Below are positions 30,914 through 42,770 of a DNA stretch of 64,000 nucleotides, in pieces. Within the stretch, counting starts at the first letter, position 1. Every line of letters begins with the position of its first letter. Both the position numbers and the translations under genes were made by a program. This stretch comes from Tanypteryx hageni (Eukaryota > Arthropoda > Insecta > Odonata > Petaluridae): contig CM054114.1 in NCBI GenBank assembly GCA_028673005.1, positions 122,727,307 to 122,791,306 on the forward strand, given 5' to 3'. The notes under the pieces are model-generated. The model was not told the DNA's origin. It worked only from the letters and a program-made list of their open reading frames with translations, and did not search any database.

Positions 30914-31990
30914 TTTTCCCTACCTTTATACCGCCAATTATTAGACACACATTGTTAAATGCCAAAGACATTAAAAAATCAATACCAATAATTAAAAAGA
31001 ATATTACTTGCCCACAACTCTAGGCGACGATTATTCGTTCGTTACTTTATTTTCTTATCTTTCAATTTCGAACCGACCGAAATCTGTGACATTAAAGGCG
31101 CAGCACATACACCAAGCTATTGTCCCCGCCATCTGACGGTATAATCGAAAATTGGCTCGCATTCAAACCTTGCATCGTGACGCTCGATGAGTCTGAGCTT
31201 TTAATAGTACAGCGGGAGAACGAGAAAGAAGCAAACAGTCCCATTTCGACGTAAAATAAAAAACATACGCCTCCATTTATTATTTGAGGGTTGGAAAAAT
31301 GAGGCGAGATCGTAAAATCAGCACGCATTCGATGATAAAATACGACGATAACGGAGGAACACGATCACGCGTCTTACGAGAGAAGCATCGAAATCGACGA
31401 TCGAGAGAAAAACCTTCTCCGAGATATGGCCCCGCAAAAAATACATTTATACGTGCTGCACGAGCGCCGCGCGGTAAAAATATAAAAAACCACCAACATA
31501 ATCCGAATCTCACCTGATACTTGAGGTCAACGAAAAAATATATAAAACTGTTTCCGTCCTCGTGGACCAAGAGTCGTTTAATAAATGTAAATTATGCTTT
31601 TTTTTCCACTGCACTTCACCGCATCAGGTTTGCGCTGGACTGTCTCATCCCATCTAACATATCACTCTCCCCCAGTATGAGCGATCGACGACATCCATCT
31701 TTTCTGAGAGGGAGATGAAAGAAAGAGGCATTTTTCTGGTTTCTCTTGTTTTGCTCGCTTCGCATTCCGTCCTGAGCAGATCTAGGAGTTGGTGCACGTA
31801 ACTCAAAGGAAGGGCATTATAAATGAGAAACGCGAAATTAAAATAAACGGCGCAATATACATTGCACAAACTTTCTCATATACGTTTGATCTCACTACAC
31901 TTTTTGCCCCGAAATTAACTCTCCCCTCTGACGCGTGCACTGACCGTCTTATACAGAAATAATGCAACTGAACGATATAAAGTAACATTT
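30914..31990. other. Non-coding stretch, nothing recognised
   Basis: Overlapping open frames on both strands at 31280-31720 mirror each other and have no conserved motif or convincing splice context. Confidence 0.45.
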
Positions 31991-31994
31991 TTGG

Positions 31995-32550
31995 TACATA
32001 TGGCTTAGTTAGTATTATTTGTGACATCAGGCTGTAGGTTCGGATGGATTTTAAACGATATCATTTGAGCCATTTTGAGTAAATCGAATTTTGTTTCAAA
32101 ATATCCAAGAATCCTACCCTTAATTGTTGCGCAATATCGTTGATCTCATCAGAATGTCTTTTATGAATGATATTATCCACAAATATGAGATGATATTCGA
32201 TTTAGTATAACCGTAAGGCTGTGTAGTAAGAGTTGAATGGATCGCGGCGGAGGCGTGACGTCATAAGGCTTATGTAAGGTAGCTTAGCGTACATTGTAAT
32301 GTCACTGGACGGCATATCGAGCGTTCAAGAGATATATGGCTTACGTAGTATTATTTGTGACATCAGGCTCTACAATTGGTATTTTAATCATATGCTCTGG
32401 AGCCATTTTTGAGTAAATAAAAGCTTTTCAAAACACCGCCAAGAATAAACGTTATTTTTGTGCAATATCATTTTTATGAAAAAATGGTCTGCAAAAGATG
32501 ATATATTGCACAAATAAGAGATATCATTATATTTTATGGACGCGGTTGGG
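31995..32550. repeat. Diverged tandem duplication, unit about 335 bp
   Basis: ATATGGCTTAGTTAGTATTA then TTTGTGACATCAGGCTGTAG at about 31999 recurs as ATATGGCTTACGTAGTATTA then TTTGTGACATCAGGCTCTAC at about 32334. It continues as parallel GAGCCATTTTGAGTAAAT and GAGCCATTTTTGAGTAAAT stretches. Two copies, with a CAGACAGACAGACGG stretch following the second. Confidence 0.75.
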
Positions 32551-32961
32551 CCCTAGATCGCCGAACAGACAGACAGACGGCATGGCGAAAACCACTTTTA
32601 TGGACTCAGGGACACCTAAAACGTTTATTTTCATCAAAATCTCGAAGTCGATTTTTTTTCACGATAACAATACTTTCTCAATATACTACGTATATGAGAA
32701 AGAAATACAATAGAACCTCTGGCAAGCAAGAAAAAAATCGCGCTAGATGGCTTAACCCTGAATACGATGACTATTTGATTCCTCATTCGTTAAGTAAATC
32801 TAGGTTTTGTGTTTAATTGGCAGTTGACATTTTTTACCAATACTGCTCGGGAAGACCTGCGTTGAACCGAGACGTTAAAACTTGGAAGATTTGGAAAAAC
32901 ACCAAACATCTGTGAAGATTATAAACTCGAAAACAAAGAATGCCGAATATATGGCGTAGAA

Positions 32962-33441
32962 CAGGGGTTGGCAAATGTATTACGTGACGGGTCGCATTAA
33001 CAGTTGCAGCTTCTTAGGCGGGCCGCATTAACAGATGACTATGCTTCGGCGGGCCACGCTAGGGTTCACATCTGAAGTTATTTGAGATAATGCTAGTGGA
33101 AATCAATAATAAATAATATGCTATCTCCATAACATCGCTGGAAAAGGTTTTCCGGCCATAATTTCACGCTACAAATATAAAATTACAGTGGAACTTCCAT
33201 GAACGTCTATAACGCGAATTTTCCATAAGTCGAGGTGAATTAACTTTACCGGGCAAAATCCCTATCTTTAAAACGTATTTCCATAAGTCGAATTTTCTAT
33301 TACTCGAATATGTTTTTGCTTCCCTTGAAGATCGACTCGTGGAAGTTCCACTGGATCTGTATTTTATATTACAGTTCGCTTTCATAATGGTCACGCGGGC
33401 CACATAAAATGCCCTTGCGGGCCGTAGTTTGCCCACCCTTG
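32962..33441. mobile_element. hAT-like MITE with perfect 8-bp target duplication and nested MITE
   Basis: Ends are CAGGGGTTGGCAAATG and TTTGCCCACCCTTG. The flanks are identical: GCGTAGAA at 32954-32961 and 33442-33449. Inside are repeated GGCGGGCCGCATTAACAG segments. The MITE at 33186-33353 interrupts it. Confidence 0.88.
33186..33353. mobile_element. Short MITE (168 bp) with 17-bp terminal inverted repeats
   Basis: Starts CAGTGGAACTTCCATGA and ends TCGTGGAAGTTCCACTG, inverted complements at 16 of 17 bases. The interior is filled with TTTCCATAAGTCGAATTTTC-type sub-repeats. The style fits pogo/Tigger-derived MITEs. It is inserted in the hAT MITE and hence younger than it. Confidence 0.85.
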
Positions 33442-33449
33442 GCGTAGAA

Positions 33450-33862
33450 GGTAAAAAAATAACTATAAATATGAGACGATTACGATAACACAACTGATAA
33501 GAAAGCGAAAGGCTTGCAGGACCGGATAACAGACGCCATGTTTACATATGTAACCGACGGAAAATTTGAAGGTAAAATGGAAAAGGAAATCAAAAATATA
33601 TGGCTCATAGGGCAGCTACACGATGACAGTTACGTTATCGCCCAACAAGCAAGCAAGGGCGCAAGGCACATTACAACAGACATCAATTAAAATCTCGATT
33701 GGCCTGACATTAGGCGCCTGGGAAAAATGACACGCAGTTTCTTTTCGTTATTAGATTATTTCAGCGTATTTCGTTGCAGTGTGTTCTACGCTTACGTTCG
33801 TTAACGCCAAAGGATACAACTCTGCCTTTGATGACGGGCGGATCTAGCTGCATAGCTTAGGG
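33450..33862. other. Non-coding stretch, nothing recognised
   Basis: No gene or bounded repeat seen. Confidence 0.45.
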
Positions 33863-34179
33863 CAGAGGTTCTCAACCAGGGAGGAATTCCCCCCCTGGAG
33901 GGGAATTTTAGGGTTTCAGGGGGGGAATTGGGACCACAGACTCAAACTGCTGGAATATTGATCTTTCTACAACTACAATTCTACAGATTGTACATAACCT
34001 ACAGGACATCACACTTTATTGTATGTCACAGATTAAATTAAAAATAAAGATAAATATTTTCAATATTATATGCATATTATTTGGAAGGAACCTTTTGAGT
34101 CAGACACTCTTGGAAAGGGGGGAATGACATTCTGACATGGTGAAATGGGTGCATGGGGCAAAAAGGTTGAGAACCACTG
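33863..34179. mobile_element. hAT-like MITE, 317 bp, with perfect 8-bp target duplication
   Basis: Ends CAGAGGTTCTCAACC and GGTTGAGAACCACTG are inverted complements at 14 of 15 bases. Flanks GCTTAGGG at 33855-33862 and 34180-34187 are identical. No coding content. Confidence 0.92.
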
Positions 34180-34187
34180 GCTTAGGG

Positions 34188-35200
34188 GGATAATAAGAAA
34201 ACAAATATATTTACTGACACTAAATGTGTCGCAGTTACGTTCTGGAAAAGTAAGAACATAGAAGTAGGTTTCGAGCATAAAATTGATGTAATAAATATTC
34301 AAGCAGGTGAGTATGTAAAATATTTAGGAGTAACTATTTGTCGAGATCTTTCGTGGGGCATGCACATACCTAGAGTTATAGGCGCGGCAAACAAGAAACT
34401 GGCTTTCATAGGTAGAATAGTACACATCTACATGATACCCTGCAAGCCACCTTTTTGGTGGATGGCAGGGGGTGCAGTGCACCAAGGGTCCATAGTTTTC
34501 CTACGTTATCTTTCCTATTATGTTCTCTTATCGTCCCAAGGAAAAACGATCCTCTATATCGCTCCGTTCTACAGTCGATGTCGCGAATCTTATCCTCACT
34601 GTCCTCCTGCCTTCCGAGATACGTCTGGCTTCTGATAAGTCCTATTACCTCATTCGCTAATCCCTCCTACATAAATTTTTCCAATAGTTTAAATCTAGCC
34701 TGCACACTACAGAAAAAGTACGTGAAACTTATAACTGGTCAGACCACAAGTGGAAAACGCCTCATGCATATGGGATCCATACGAGAAGGGACATACAATT
34801 CAATTAGAAAGAGTGCAGAGCAGCCAGATTCGTAAAACAAAATTACGAACATAAGGAAAGCGTCACCTCATTATTGAGGGATTTGAACTGGGTACCACTG
34901 GAGGATCGTAGATTGAACTCAAGGTTGAGGCTTTTGGAGAAATATAGATCGGAATGTCTAAACGAGGTTGTAGGAATAATTGAAGCACCAACGTATATAG
35001 GTAGAAACTACCGTGACGATAATATACGTGAGATCGATTGTAGGACGGAGCGTTATCTAGGCTCGTTCTTTCCGAGAACAATACGAGATCACAATAGAAA
35101 ATTTCAACCTGCGATGGAGAATATTTAGGTAGGTTTTGGTGCATTGCACCCCCTGCCACCCACCAATTAGGTGAATTGCAGGGTAACATGTAGATGTAGA
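34188..35200 (+). mobile_element. Jockey/CR1-like LINE, 5'-truncated 3' half, with a nested copy
   Basis: Plus-strand coding remnants: [51 protein letters not shown], then an insertion. After it come [40 protein letters not shown] and [20 protein letters not shown] followed by RDHNRKF and a stop. The 3' tail is GGTGCATTGCACCCCCTGCC, a small hairpin, and GTAACATGTAGATGTAG. This is the best-preserved C-terminus of the family here. Confidence 0.85.
34432..34705 (-). mobile_element. LINE 3' end nested inside another copy of the same LINE
   Basis: Begins CACATCTACATGATACCCTG (reversed tail), then GGTGGATGGCAGGGGGTGCA. It continues into the complement of the C-terminal coding region, in the opposite orientation to its host LINE. 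Host coding breaks off at FIGRIV and resumes at an ACAGAAAAAGTACGTG stretch. Confidence 0.8.
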
Positions 35201-35204
35201 CACC

Positions 35205-37500
35205 TGTTTATGCAAAATAATACTGTCTCATTATAATAAACATACAGCGTATACTATACACTGCTTAGATATTTGTAAAATATTTCTAGAATGCTTATAA
35301 TATAAAATAAATTAATTGAAATAACATTTTAATGAAGATTGGCCATTTCCCTTAGGGAATAATTATCCTATAGCCTCCCTTTGTATCCGCCATTGCTTGA
35401 AGAAGAGTCATCAAAAATGAGAACCCGGTTTTAATGTAAAATCATGGACGCAGCAGCTTCGCGCAGATTACTATATTACGACATTTCCTAATCCGATTAA
35501 AGCTACGTCGGCGAGACGATCCCGGAATTTAAAAAAAAAAGGAACACTTCCCGAGGATGATGTCGACAAATGATGCGAGGGGAAAAAGAACTTCCGCGCC
35601 GTGACGTAGCGTTCGAATGCAACTACGTCTGGAACTGCAAGCTCCTAAGAGCATCGCAATCACGACGCCAGGAGGAAGCGTTCACGCACGCCAGTGCACG
35701 CTACCAACCGCCACCAATACGGGCCCCGTTCGCGATATATTAGCGCCAGCGATTGATTGGCAGGGGGATGAGGAAAAGAGAGACAGTTATGGCACATCCT
35801 GCGAGATAGTGGTTCGTTGACATGTCCGCCCCCCGCCAAGGCGGGACGTTGACGTTTACATTCTTTCTCCTACTCCCCTTTGGAGTGACGCCCTGCGAAA
35901 GTCACGGACCGCATGGAACACGAACACTTATCGATCCAAACAATCGTTTCGGTAGACTTTCGTCCGTCGTGCCAACCGAACATCTGGTGGCTATGCCTCG
36001 CACCCGACGGAACCAAAATAAAAAAAACAAACAATTCGGACGCCATTTTTTGCGTTAGTTCCGTAAATGTATCCCACGACTGCCGAACCGAGTCGATTAA
36101 CATTGTGCGACGCGATTGTGCAGTCCGAACGACTAACCGGTGACTCAAAAAAGTCGGAACAATTCCAGGACCGCATCCTATTCAGCCAAATGAGGTAACG
36201 GAAAAATTTCGAATACTTTGTGTCGAAGATTTGAGACACTTCACACGGGTCCGTGACATTTCGAACGCACTTCTTCCAACCGTGACTCACAGATTCTTCT
36301 CACTTTTCTTTTTTTTTAATCGTTTTAAGGTTTTTGTTTCTGCTCTAAGTATAGTCTAATGTATGAAAATGAAATTTTATTCGAAATAAATAGTTTACCG
36401 AACCCAAGTACATCGGCAACCATAATATCAAACCATTCCAAAAATCACCTTCCAAAACAAAAAAATAAATGGATAGCAAACTAACAACATTTGTATAAAT
36501 TTAACTCTTCCAACCAGAAACTTGAGTTTCGCTTTGCAGTAGCATTGTCAGGTGAGGGACAACACAAATTAAGGCCTTTTCCACATTTATTTAATTCATT
36601 CCATATCTTCGTCGAACGCTATCTATTGGTATAAGGAGTTTATGAAGGTTTCGGAAAACTGTTATGCCCACGGGAGAATTCATACAGACTCAATAAGTTT
36701 GCGACCGGTTTAATTATCGATTCCGCCACTAACCAGACGCGCGTTTTTAGCGCCACCGTAGCAGTCTCGGGAATACTTCTCAGATGGTTCGTACTAATTA
36801 CTGTAATAACCTTTATCTTGCATGGTATTTAAGCCCTAAAAAGATAACCCTGTATTTCTTTCTTCTTTTTGAGGAAATGAAAGGTTTTAGCCGAGGGAGA
36901 ACCACGCGAGAGAAATATTTCGACTCTCCTTCGAGGAAGTACATATTATATTGAACCTCGAGTCGACGCCTTGGTTTTTGTTTTGCTCGAGAATGACGTA
37001 ACGTCAGTCGAGAGCGTTCTAAATGGATTTGACATTCGTATCTGAGGGATCCGGACGATTAAATGAGGGCTTCTTACGACGCTTGGAGAGTGCGTTGCTT
37101 AGAGAAGAGTCGATGCCCTGTGCGTTGAGACCAAGGAAGTGCAGTATGTATCATTCGAGTACAAAAACCGCAAAGGTATTGCGCGGAAAAAAACGGCTGA
37201 TAATGAGTCGTCATATTATTCACAGATATCAGATTGTCTATGATCCTCCCTCCCTCGTTCAACTCCCGACGAACACACCTCAAAATCCTACATTTTTAAA
37301 GTGTAGAAAGAAAGTCCCTTGCGCAGCGCGGTGGATTTACGGTGTTGAAAAATGCCGCGTTGGGCAAAACCGCGCGGCGCAAATTCAATACCTTATGGAA
37401 AAAACCACGTGTTCGTATAGTTTACGAACTTTCTCGCGTGACGTGTAGTTGGGTAAACAAGCGTCGCATTTATTTCGCCGCAAGTAAACAAATCCGCGTA
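35205..37500. other. CpG-rich non-coding stretch, nothing recognised
   Basis: Overlapping frames on both strands at 35.6-36.3 kb and 37.0-37.5 kb lack conserved motifs. No element boundaries are seen. Confidence 0.4.
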
Positions 37501-39065
37501 GGAGAAAACCGCTTCGACGAGAGTTGACTCCTGATACGAATATAATTAATGAGGTCAGGTTCAACTTTGTGGAATTTACTCATAATGAAAGGATAAAGTT
37601 CTGGAAACTACTTAGTTATCCTTTCATTATCCTGATACGAAGTTTTAACGTTACGGCAGCGGACATCTACTTCACCTTCTTATTATCGTCCACGAGTAAC
37701 GTTCATAGCGTCGCGGGCCAGTAAATCTCACTTGACAAAACAAAACAATAATATTACCTTTCGACAAGGCTACTCCACGCGGCGATTGCTTACAAACAAA
37801 AGTGACCCCCGACACACTCGATCCCCGATTGCGAAAAAAAAAATTAAAAATACAAAAGATGGCCACCTACGTAAGCGTCACTCCGAAGGCGTGAAATTTG
37901 AAAAAAATAAAATAAAATAACGCGGAGTCGGCAGACAGACTGGAACTTTTTATTGATCGAGAAACGAACCCGGTACCCTTAAAGCTTTCAACGGCATTCC
38001 GTCCGCCACATTGCTAACGATCCCTCGAGTGAACTAGCCGTCTCTTTCCGGCGTCAGCCCCCCTTTTCCTCCTCCCCCCACATCTCCCCCATACCACCAG
38101 GCTACTCCACCCCCAGAGTCAACTGGTCTCTTGGCAACGGTCGATATCATATAGCACCAAGAGAGAGAGAGAGAGAGGAGGGACAGATTATAAGGAGCTG
38201 AATTTTTGGACAATATTGACGGCTCCGAAAAATGACGCCCTACACTCACGACCGCGTATTCGACGGAATTTTTAAGGGGTTAAAAATCATGATCGGGGGA
38301 AGAAGACTCGTTTTTAACACGAAAATATTAGCTCGGTGCGGCTGAATCCCGCACACCTATCAGGTTCTTCGATAGCGGTTTTCAGAGAATATTTTTCGGT
38401 AAAGTTAAACACGATCTTCGATCAAGAACGACTACTCTCATCACGATAAACATCTTCCGGCGATGTAATTACGCGAGCTTGCCGACGAAAACGATGAGAA
38501 TTCCACGAACGGCTTAATTTAATTAGGTTAAAATGCTTCCCTCATTGACGACGAATACCATTTTGTAGAAGACGTGCTTGAAATTTCAGACGAGTGGTGT
38601 TGCATACACACGTCGCAAAACATGAATTAATCATCGACCAATTGAAGCTTATTGAATAACAGTTCTTAAGAAATATTAACGAAGCAAAGGAGCTGCTGTT
38701 TCGTGGACAACTTACAGCGCTAACAAGGTAATGTGGGATTCCGCTCAAATTTTTACTCCGACGCTATGTTCGTCGGTGAACTTTGCGCATGCGCCCGCAC
38801 ATCGAGGTTTCGAAAGAGCGTTAAGACAAATTAAAACGTGCCAGGATCGTTTTAAAAAAACCTCCGAGATTTCAAACGCAGTTGCAAAACATCCGACCTT
38901 AAAGGACGTCGCAATCGATTTTTTATTTAAACCGAACGGCGCGCTTCGGTAAACAACAATGGTGACCGCGGCATACGACTCGTTTGATAGCCGCAGCAAT
39001 TTCGCCATTACCGAAGAGAATTCTCGACGATGAAGACAAACGCGACAACACGTGACGTCCAAATA
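37501..39065. other. CpG-rich non-coding stretch
   Basis: No gene supported. A minus-strand sequence around 38.72-39.06 kb has dense CpG and a possible GTAAGT donor at 38.71 kb, but no conserved frame. It could be an untranslated exon, or nothing. Confidence 0.3.
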
Positions 39066-39300
39066 CAGTGAAACTTCAAGGGAAACAAAAAAATATTCGA
39101 GTTATAGAAAATTCAACTTATGGAAATACGTATTTCTCATTTCTATTTTGCCTGGTATAATTAATTCACTTCGAGTTATGGAAAATTCGAGTTATGTAGA
39201 CGGATCGTCCATTTCTTTTTATCTGGATTCTGACTTCGAACGCGGGCTGCTCATTTTCTTTGGCGTGCTTCATCCGTAAACGAATTCGAACCTCCATAAC
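39066..39300. mobile_element. Probable pogo-like MITE remnant
   Basis: Preceded by TA, it begins CAGTGAAACTTCAAGGG and contains TTCGAGTTATAGAAAATTC, GAGTTATGGAAAATTCGAG and CCATAACTCGAAC sub-repeats like those inside the MITE at 33186-33353. The right terminus is not readable. Confidence 0.5.
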
Positions 39301-39807
39301 TCGAACACTAAACGAGGAAAAATTTCCGAGCTTTTTCATTTTGTCGCAATCGGAACATCATCGGCGATAATTATTTCGAGTCGCCCACACGTTAAAAAAA
39401 ATTACGGAATTTTAGCCCACAACAAATTCAAAGAGTGGTGACGGAAGCAAAACGTACCAAATGACCCCCTCCCCCAAATGGATACCAACAACAAAGATTT
39501 TGCGCGCGTGAAGGCATTGGATGACGAAAAGGGGCGGTGGCACCACAGATTTGATCCAACTAGTTTGAACGGGACTGTTTTAGACGATACGATTCCGGAA
39601 TTATATACATTTTTTTGCCTTCCGCGACGCGGTTCTCACAGTTCAGGGTAAAGGGACCAACCCCTTAAATACCCTCCCCTCGGAAACAATACCATAGCAA
39701 CATATCCGTCGAAAAGCAGCTACAAAACAAAAACATTCCGACTCTTCTGCAAAAACACGAAGATTTCATGCACGCTATGTCGCGTGATATGAAAAGCCAT
39801 CGAGGAG

Positions 39808-40240
39808 GGAGAGAGGAGAGTGGGAGGGAGGGAGAGAGGAGAGTGGGAGGGAGGGAGAGAGGGGAGTGGGAGGGGGAGAGAGAGAGAGGAGAGTGGGAGG
39901 GAGAGAGAGAGAGGAGAGTGGGAGGGAGGAAGAGAGAGAGGAGAGTGGGAGGGAGGAAGAGAGAGAGGAGAGTGGGAGGGAGGAAGAGAGAGGAGAGTGG
40001 GAGGGAGGAAGAGAGAGAGAGAGAGAGTGGGAGGGAGGAAGAGAGAGAGAGAGAGTGGGAGGGAGGAAGAGAGAGAGAGAGATTGGGAGGGAGGAAGAGA
40101 GAGAGGAGAGAGATTGGGAGGGAGGAAGAGAGAGAGGAGAGTGGGAGGGAGGAAGAGAGAGAGGAGAGTGGGAGGGAGGAAGAGAGAGAGGGGGGGAGAA
40201 AAGAGAGAGGGGGAGAAAAGAGAGGGGGAAAAGAGATAGA
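39808..40240. repeat. Purine minisatellite array 1 (about 27-bp unit)
   Basis: Tandem units of GGGAGGGAGGAAGAGAGAGA plus GGAGAGT, with small length changes. Nearly all purine on the plus strand. Open frames on both strands across it are compositional artefacts. Confidence 0.95.
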
Positions 40241-40317
40241 AGGGAAGAAGAGATTGATTGATTGATTTGGTCTTTATTTGGAGCGAGATTGAGATTAAGA
40301 AGTCCCATCTTCCACCG

Positions 40318-40728
40318 AGAGAGGAAGAGAGAGAGAGAGAGGAGGGGAAGAAAAGAGAGAGAGGAGGGGAAGAGAGATAGAGAGGAGGGGAAGAGAGATA
40401 GAGAGGAGGGAGGGGAAGAAAAGAGAGAGATGGGAGGGGAAGAAGAGAGAGAGAGATGGGAGGGGAAGAAGAGAGAGAGATGGGAGGGGAAGAAGAGAGA
40501 GAGATGGGAGGGGAAGAAGAGAGAGAGATGGGAGGGGAAGAAGAGAGAGATGGGAGGGGAAGAAGAGAGAGACGGGAGGGGAAGAAGAGAGAGAGATGGG
40601 AGGGGAAGAAGAGAGAGATGGGAGGGGAAGAAGAGAGAGATGGGAGGGGAAGAAGAGAGAGATGGGAGGGGAAGAAGAGAGAGATGGGAGCGGAAGAAGA
40701 GATATGGGAGGGGAAGGAAGAGCGGGTG
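40318..40728. repeat. Purine minisatellite array 2 (about 22-bp unit)
   Basis: Tandem units of GGGAGGGGAAGAAGAGAGAG plus AT. Separated from array 1 by roughly 80 bp of mixed sequence containing GATTGATTGATTGATT. Purine on the plus strand. Confidence 0.95.
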
Positions 40729-41035
40729 GGAAAATTCTTTGGCCGAGACCCTGGGCGAGGAGGCTAAAGTGGGAAGGCTACGTCGCATACTTAAAGAGGC
40801 ACCCCTCGGGTAGAGGCTCGCCACAGGAGGATAGAGGGAGAGAGAGAGAGGAGAATAAGCCAAGCAAGGACGTAAAGAACCCTTCCCGCGCTCACACACA
40901 CGGCGGCGGCCATTATCGGGTAACCAAACGCTTTAACAACAAATACGCGCGCACGCACGCAGGGACTTGCAAAGAAGCGGACACAATAAACGCATCTGCG
41001 CTCAACATTTTCGCCATTGACAAAAATTGACTTGT

Positions 41036-41175
41036 CTACATTAGACCCAGCAAGTCACCTTGATGGTGAATGGCAGGGGGTGCACTGCACCCAACATGTC
41101 CAAAGCGATTCTCATTTATATTTTTCCTATTGTAATTCATAACAGCTCTGGGGAAAAGGATCCTAGTAATCCCTC
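41036..41175 (-). mobile_element. LINE 3' end fragment
   Basis: CAGCAAGTCACCTTGATGGT, GAATGGCAGGGGGTGCACTG, then a decayed coding end including a GGGAAAAGGATCC stretch. Minus orientation. Confidence 0.65.
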
Positions 41176-42770
41176 CGTTCCAAAATAGATCCCTTTATAA
41201 AGATATACATATAAATCTTTTTATGCATCGAAAGATTCTCCTTTTGATTGGTAAATTCATCACCACCACCCATTTCCTCGTAATAAAAATCTTCGACGAA
41301 AAAATATACATGAACAGGAAAGAAAAAAACGGCAACGGAATAGGGTAAAAAACATTTCCGCCACAAAAAATCTATCATCTGCTCGGCGCCCGATTATATT
41401 CTAATGGTCAATGGGAAACGAGTTCTCTCTCCTCTACCCGAGTGAACTCCGGAAACAAAAACAAGCGAGAAGCGGACCACGGGTCGATATTCACGGTTTT
41501 AGACGAATGCGCATCCAAGGTCTTTGTCGTATCGCTATAGTCCCGATTATCAGCAAAGGCATAAACCGAAATGAATCGAAACAAAAGCAACGCACGGGGA
41601 GGGGAGGTGACTCCAAACGTGTCCACCAAAAAAATCAATGACTATTCTTGGGCACAACTTTTGTCTCTGCAATTACAAACCTTGAGAAGATAAAGCGAGG
41701 GTTGTGACGAAAGAAACACTCAGGATGCGAATTTAACCGCTTCTCAACAAAGGCCAATAAATAGCTTCTCAAACCGGTTCGACGTATACGGGTACGGACT
41801 TTGCAATCCTGCCTCAGCAGCGGTCGTCCGTACGCGTGTATGGACCCTTACTTCTCGGAACTAAAACCTAAAATTTTGAACCATCTTACCCTTAGCAGAA
41901 AAATAAATGCTAAGGAATCCGATAGGTATACAAAAAAATGGCATGTTTGAGGGGTTGACAGGATCAGAAATTCACAGGCTTTAGGGGGGCTATACTTCAA
42001 ACGGACCCACTTAGAAAGGAACTCATTCTTCCCTAAGACTAACGCATTATGCCGCATACGCGAAAAGGTCTTAAGAGTTTACACACCTCGGCTAATTTCT
42101 CCAATTAAAACAACGCCCTTGGAGGCAAGAAGAACGAGGAGGAAGGTATTATCGAGAGGATACTTTCGTCACAGGATAGTAGTGGTACTCATTCCATGTA
42201 TGTGTATATATTTCTTTTCCGGATCTAGATCCTTTGATAACAATTACTCCAGACCCAAACCATGCCGATAATAACTAACAGCTGGCACCTGCAACCTTTT
42301 TTTGGAAAGGGAACCAGGTGTTCAAATGGGTCCCCAATTTTTATCGATTCTGATCCACCTTGAGAGGGTTTCTCGCGGAACACGCGCGCCGAAGGTGGAA
42401 AGGACGCTACCCGAAACGCCGCCGGAATTACTCCGATAATCTGACCTGACTCTCCTATCATCCGTATACTAAAACGTTTGAGTAAATTCACTTGCATTTT
42501 CAAGCATAGACGGTGGACTGAAGAGTTAGAACAAAAAATCTGGCGATGAGCATCCAAGATCGGCGAACCGATACTGATACGCGGGGCGGCTGCCCGGGTC
42601 GGCAAAATCTCGAGGGCGCCATCATGACCAACTATCTATCCCAATCATGCCAATCTCGAAGAGGCATCAGGACCGAAATTTAAAGCGATGGATGTTATAG
42701 AAGGGCCGCAATAGGATTAAAGTTGTTTTATGAAGGCCACTGTAGGAAAGATAAGACTTTATCCATAACA
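41176..42770. other. Non-coding stretch, nothing recognised
   Basis: Short opposing frames at 41.41-41.64 kb are mutual shadows. No element ends seen. Confidence 0.4.

Noticed and set aside
31280..31570. Possible lilli exon ending at a GTGAGA donor near 31514
   Set aside because: The donor context is acceptable, but no acceptor with a pyrimidine tract precedes a conserved frame.
35870..36290. Overlapping frames on both strands at 35.8-36.3 kb
   Set aside because: They are mutual shadows in CpG-rich DNA with no conserved motif.
38542..39062. Possible 5' untranslated lilli exon with GTAAGT at 38.71 kb
   Set aside because: Only composition and one donor-like site support it, so it is not called as a feature.
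39768..40899. Five overlapping long open frames on both strands
   Set aside because: Artefacts of the two purine minisatellites.
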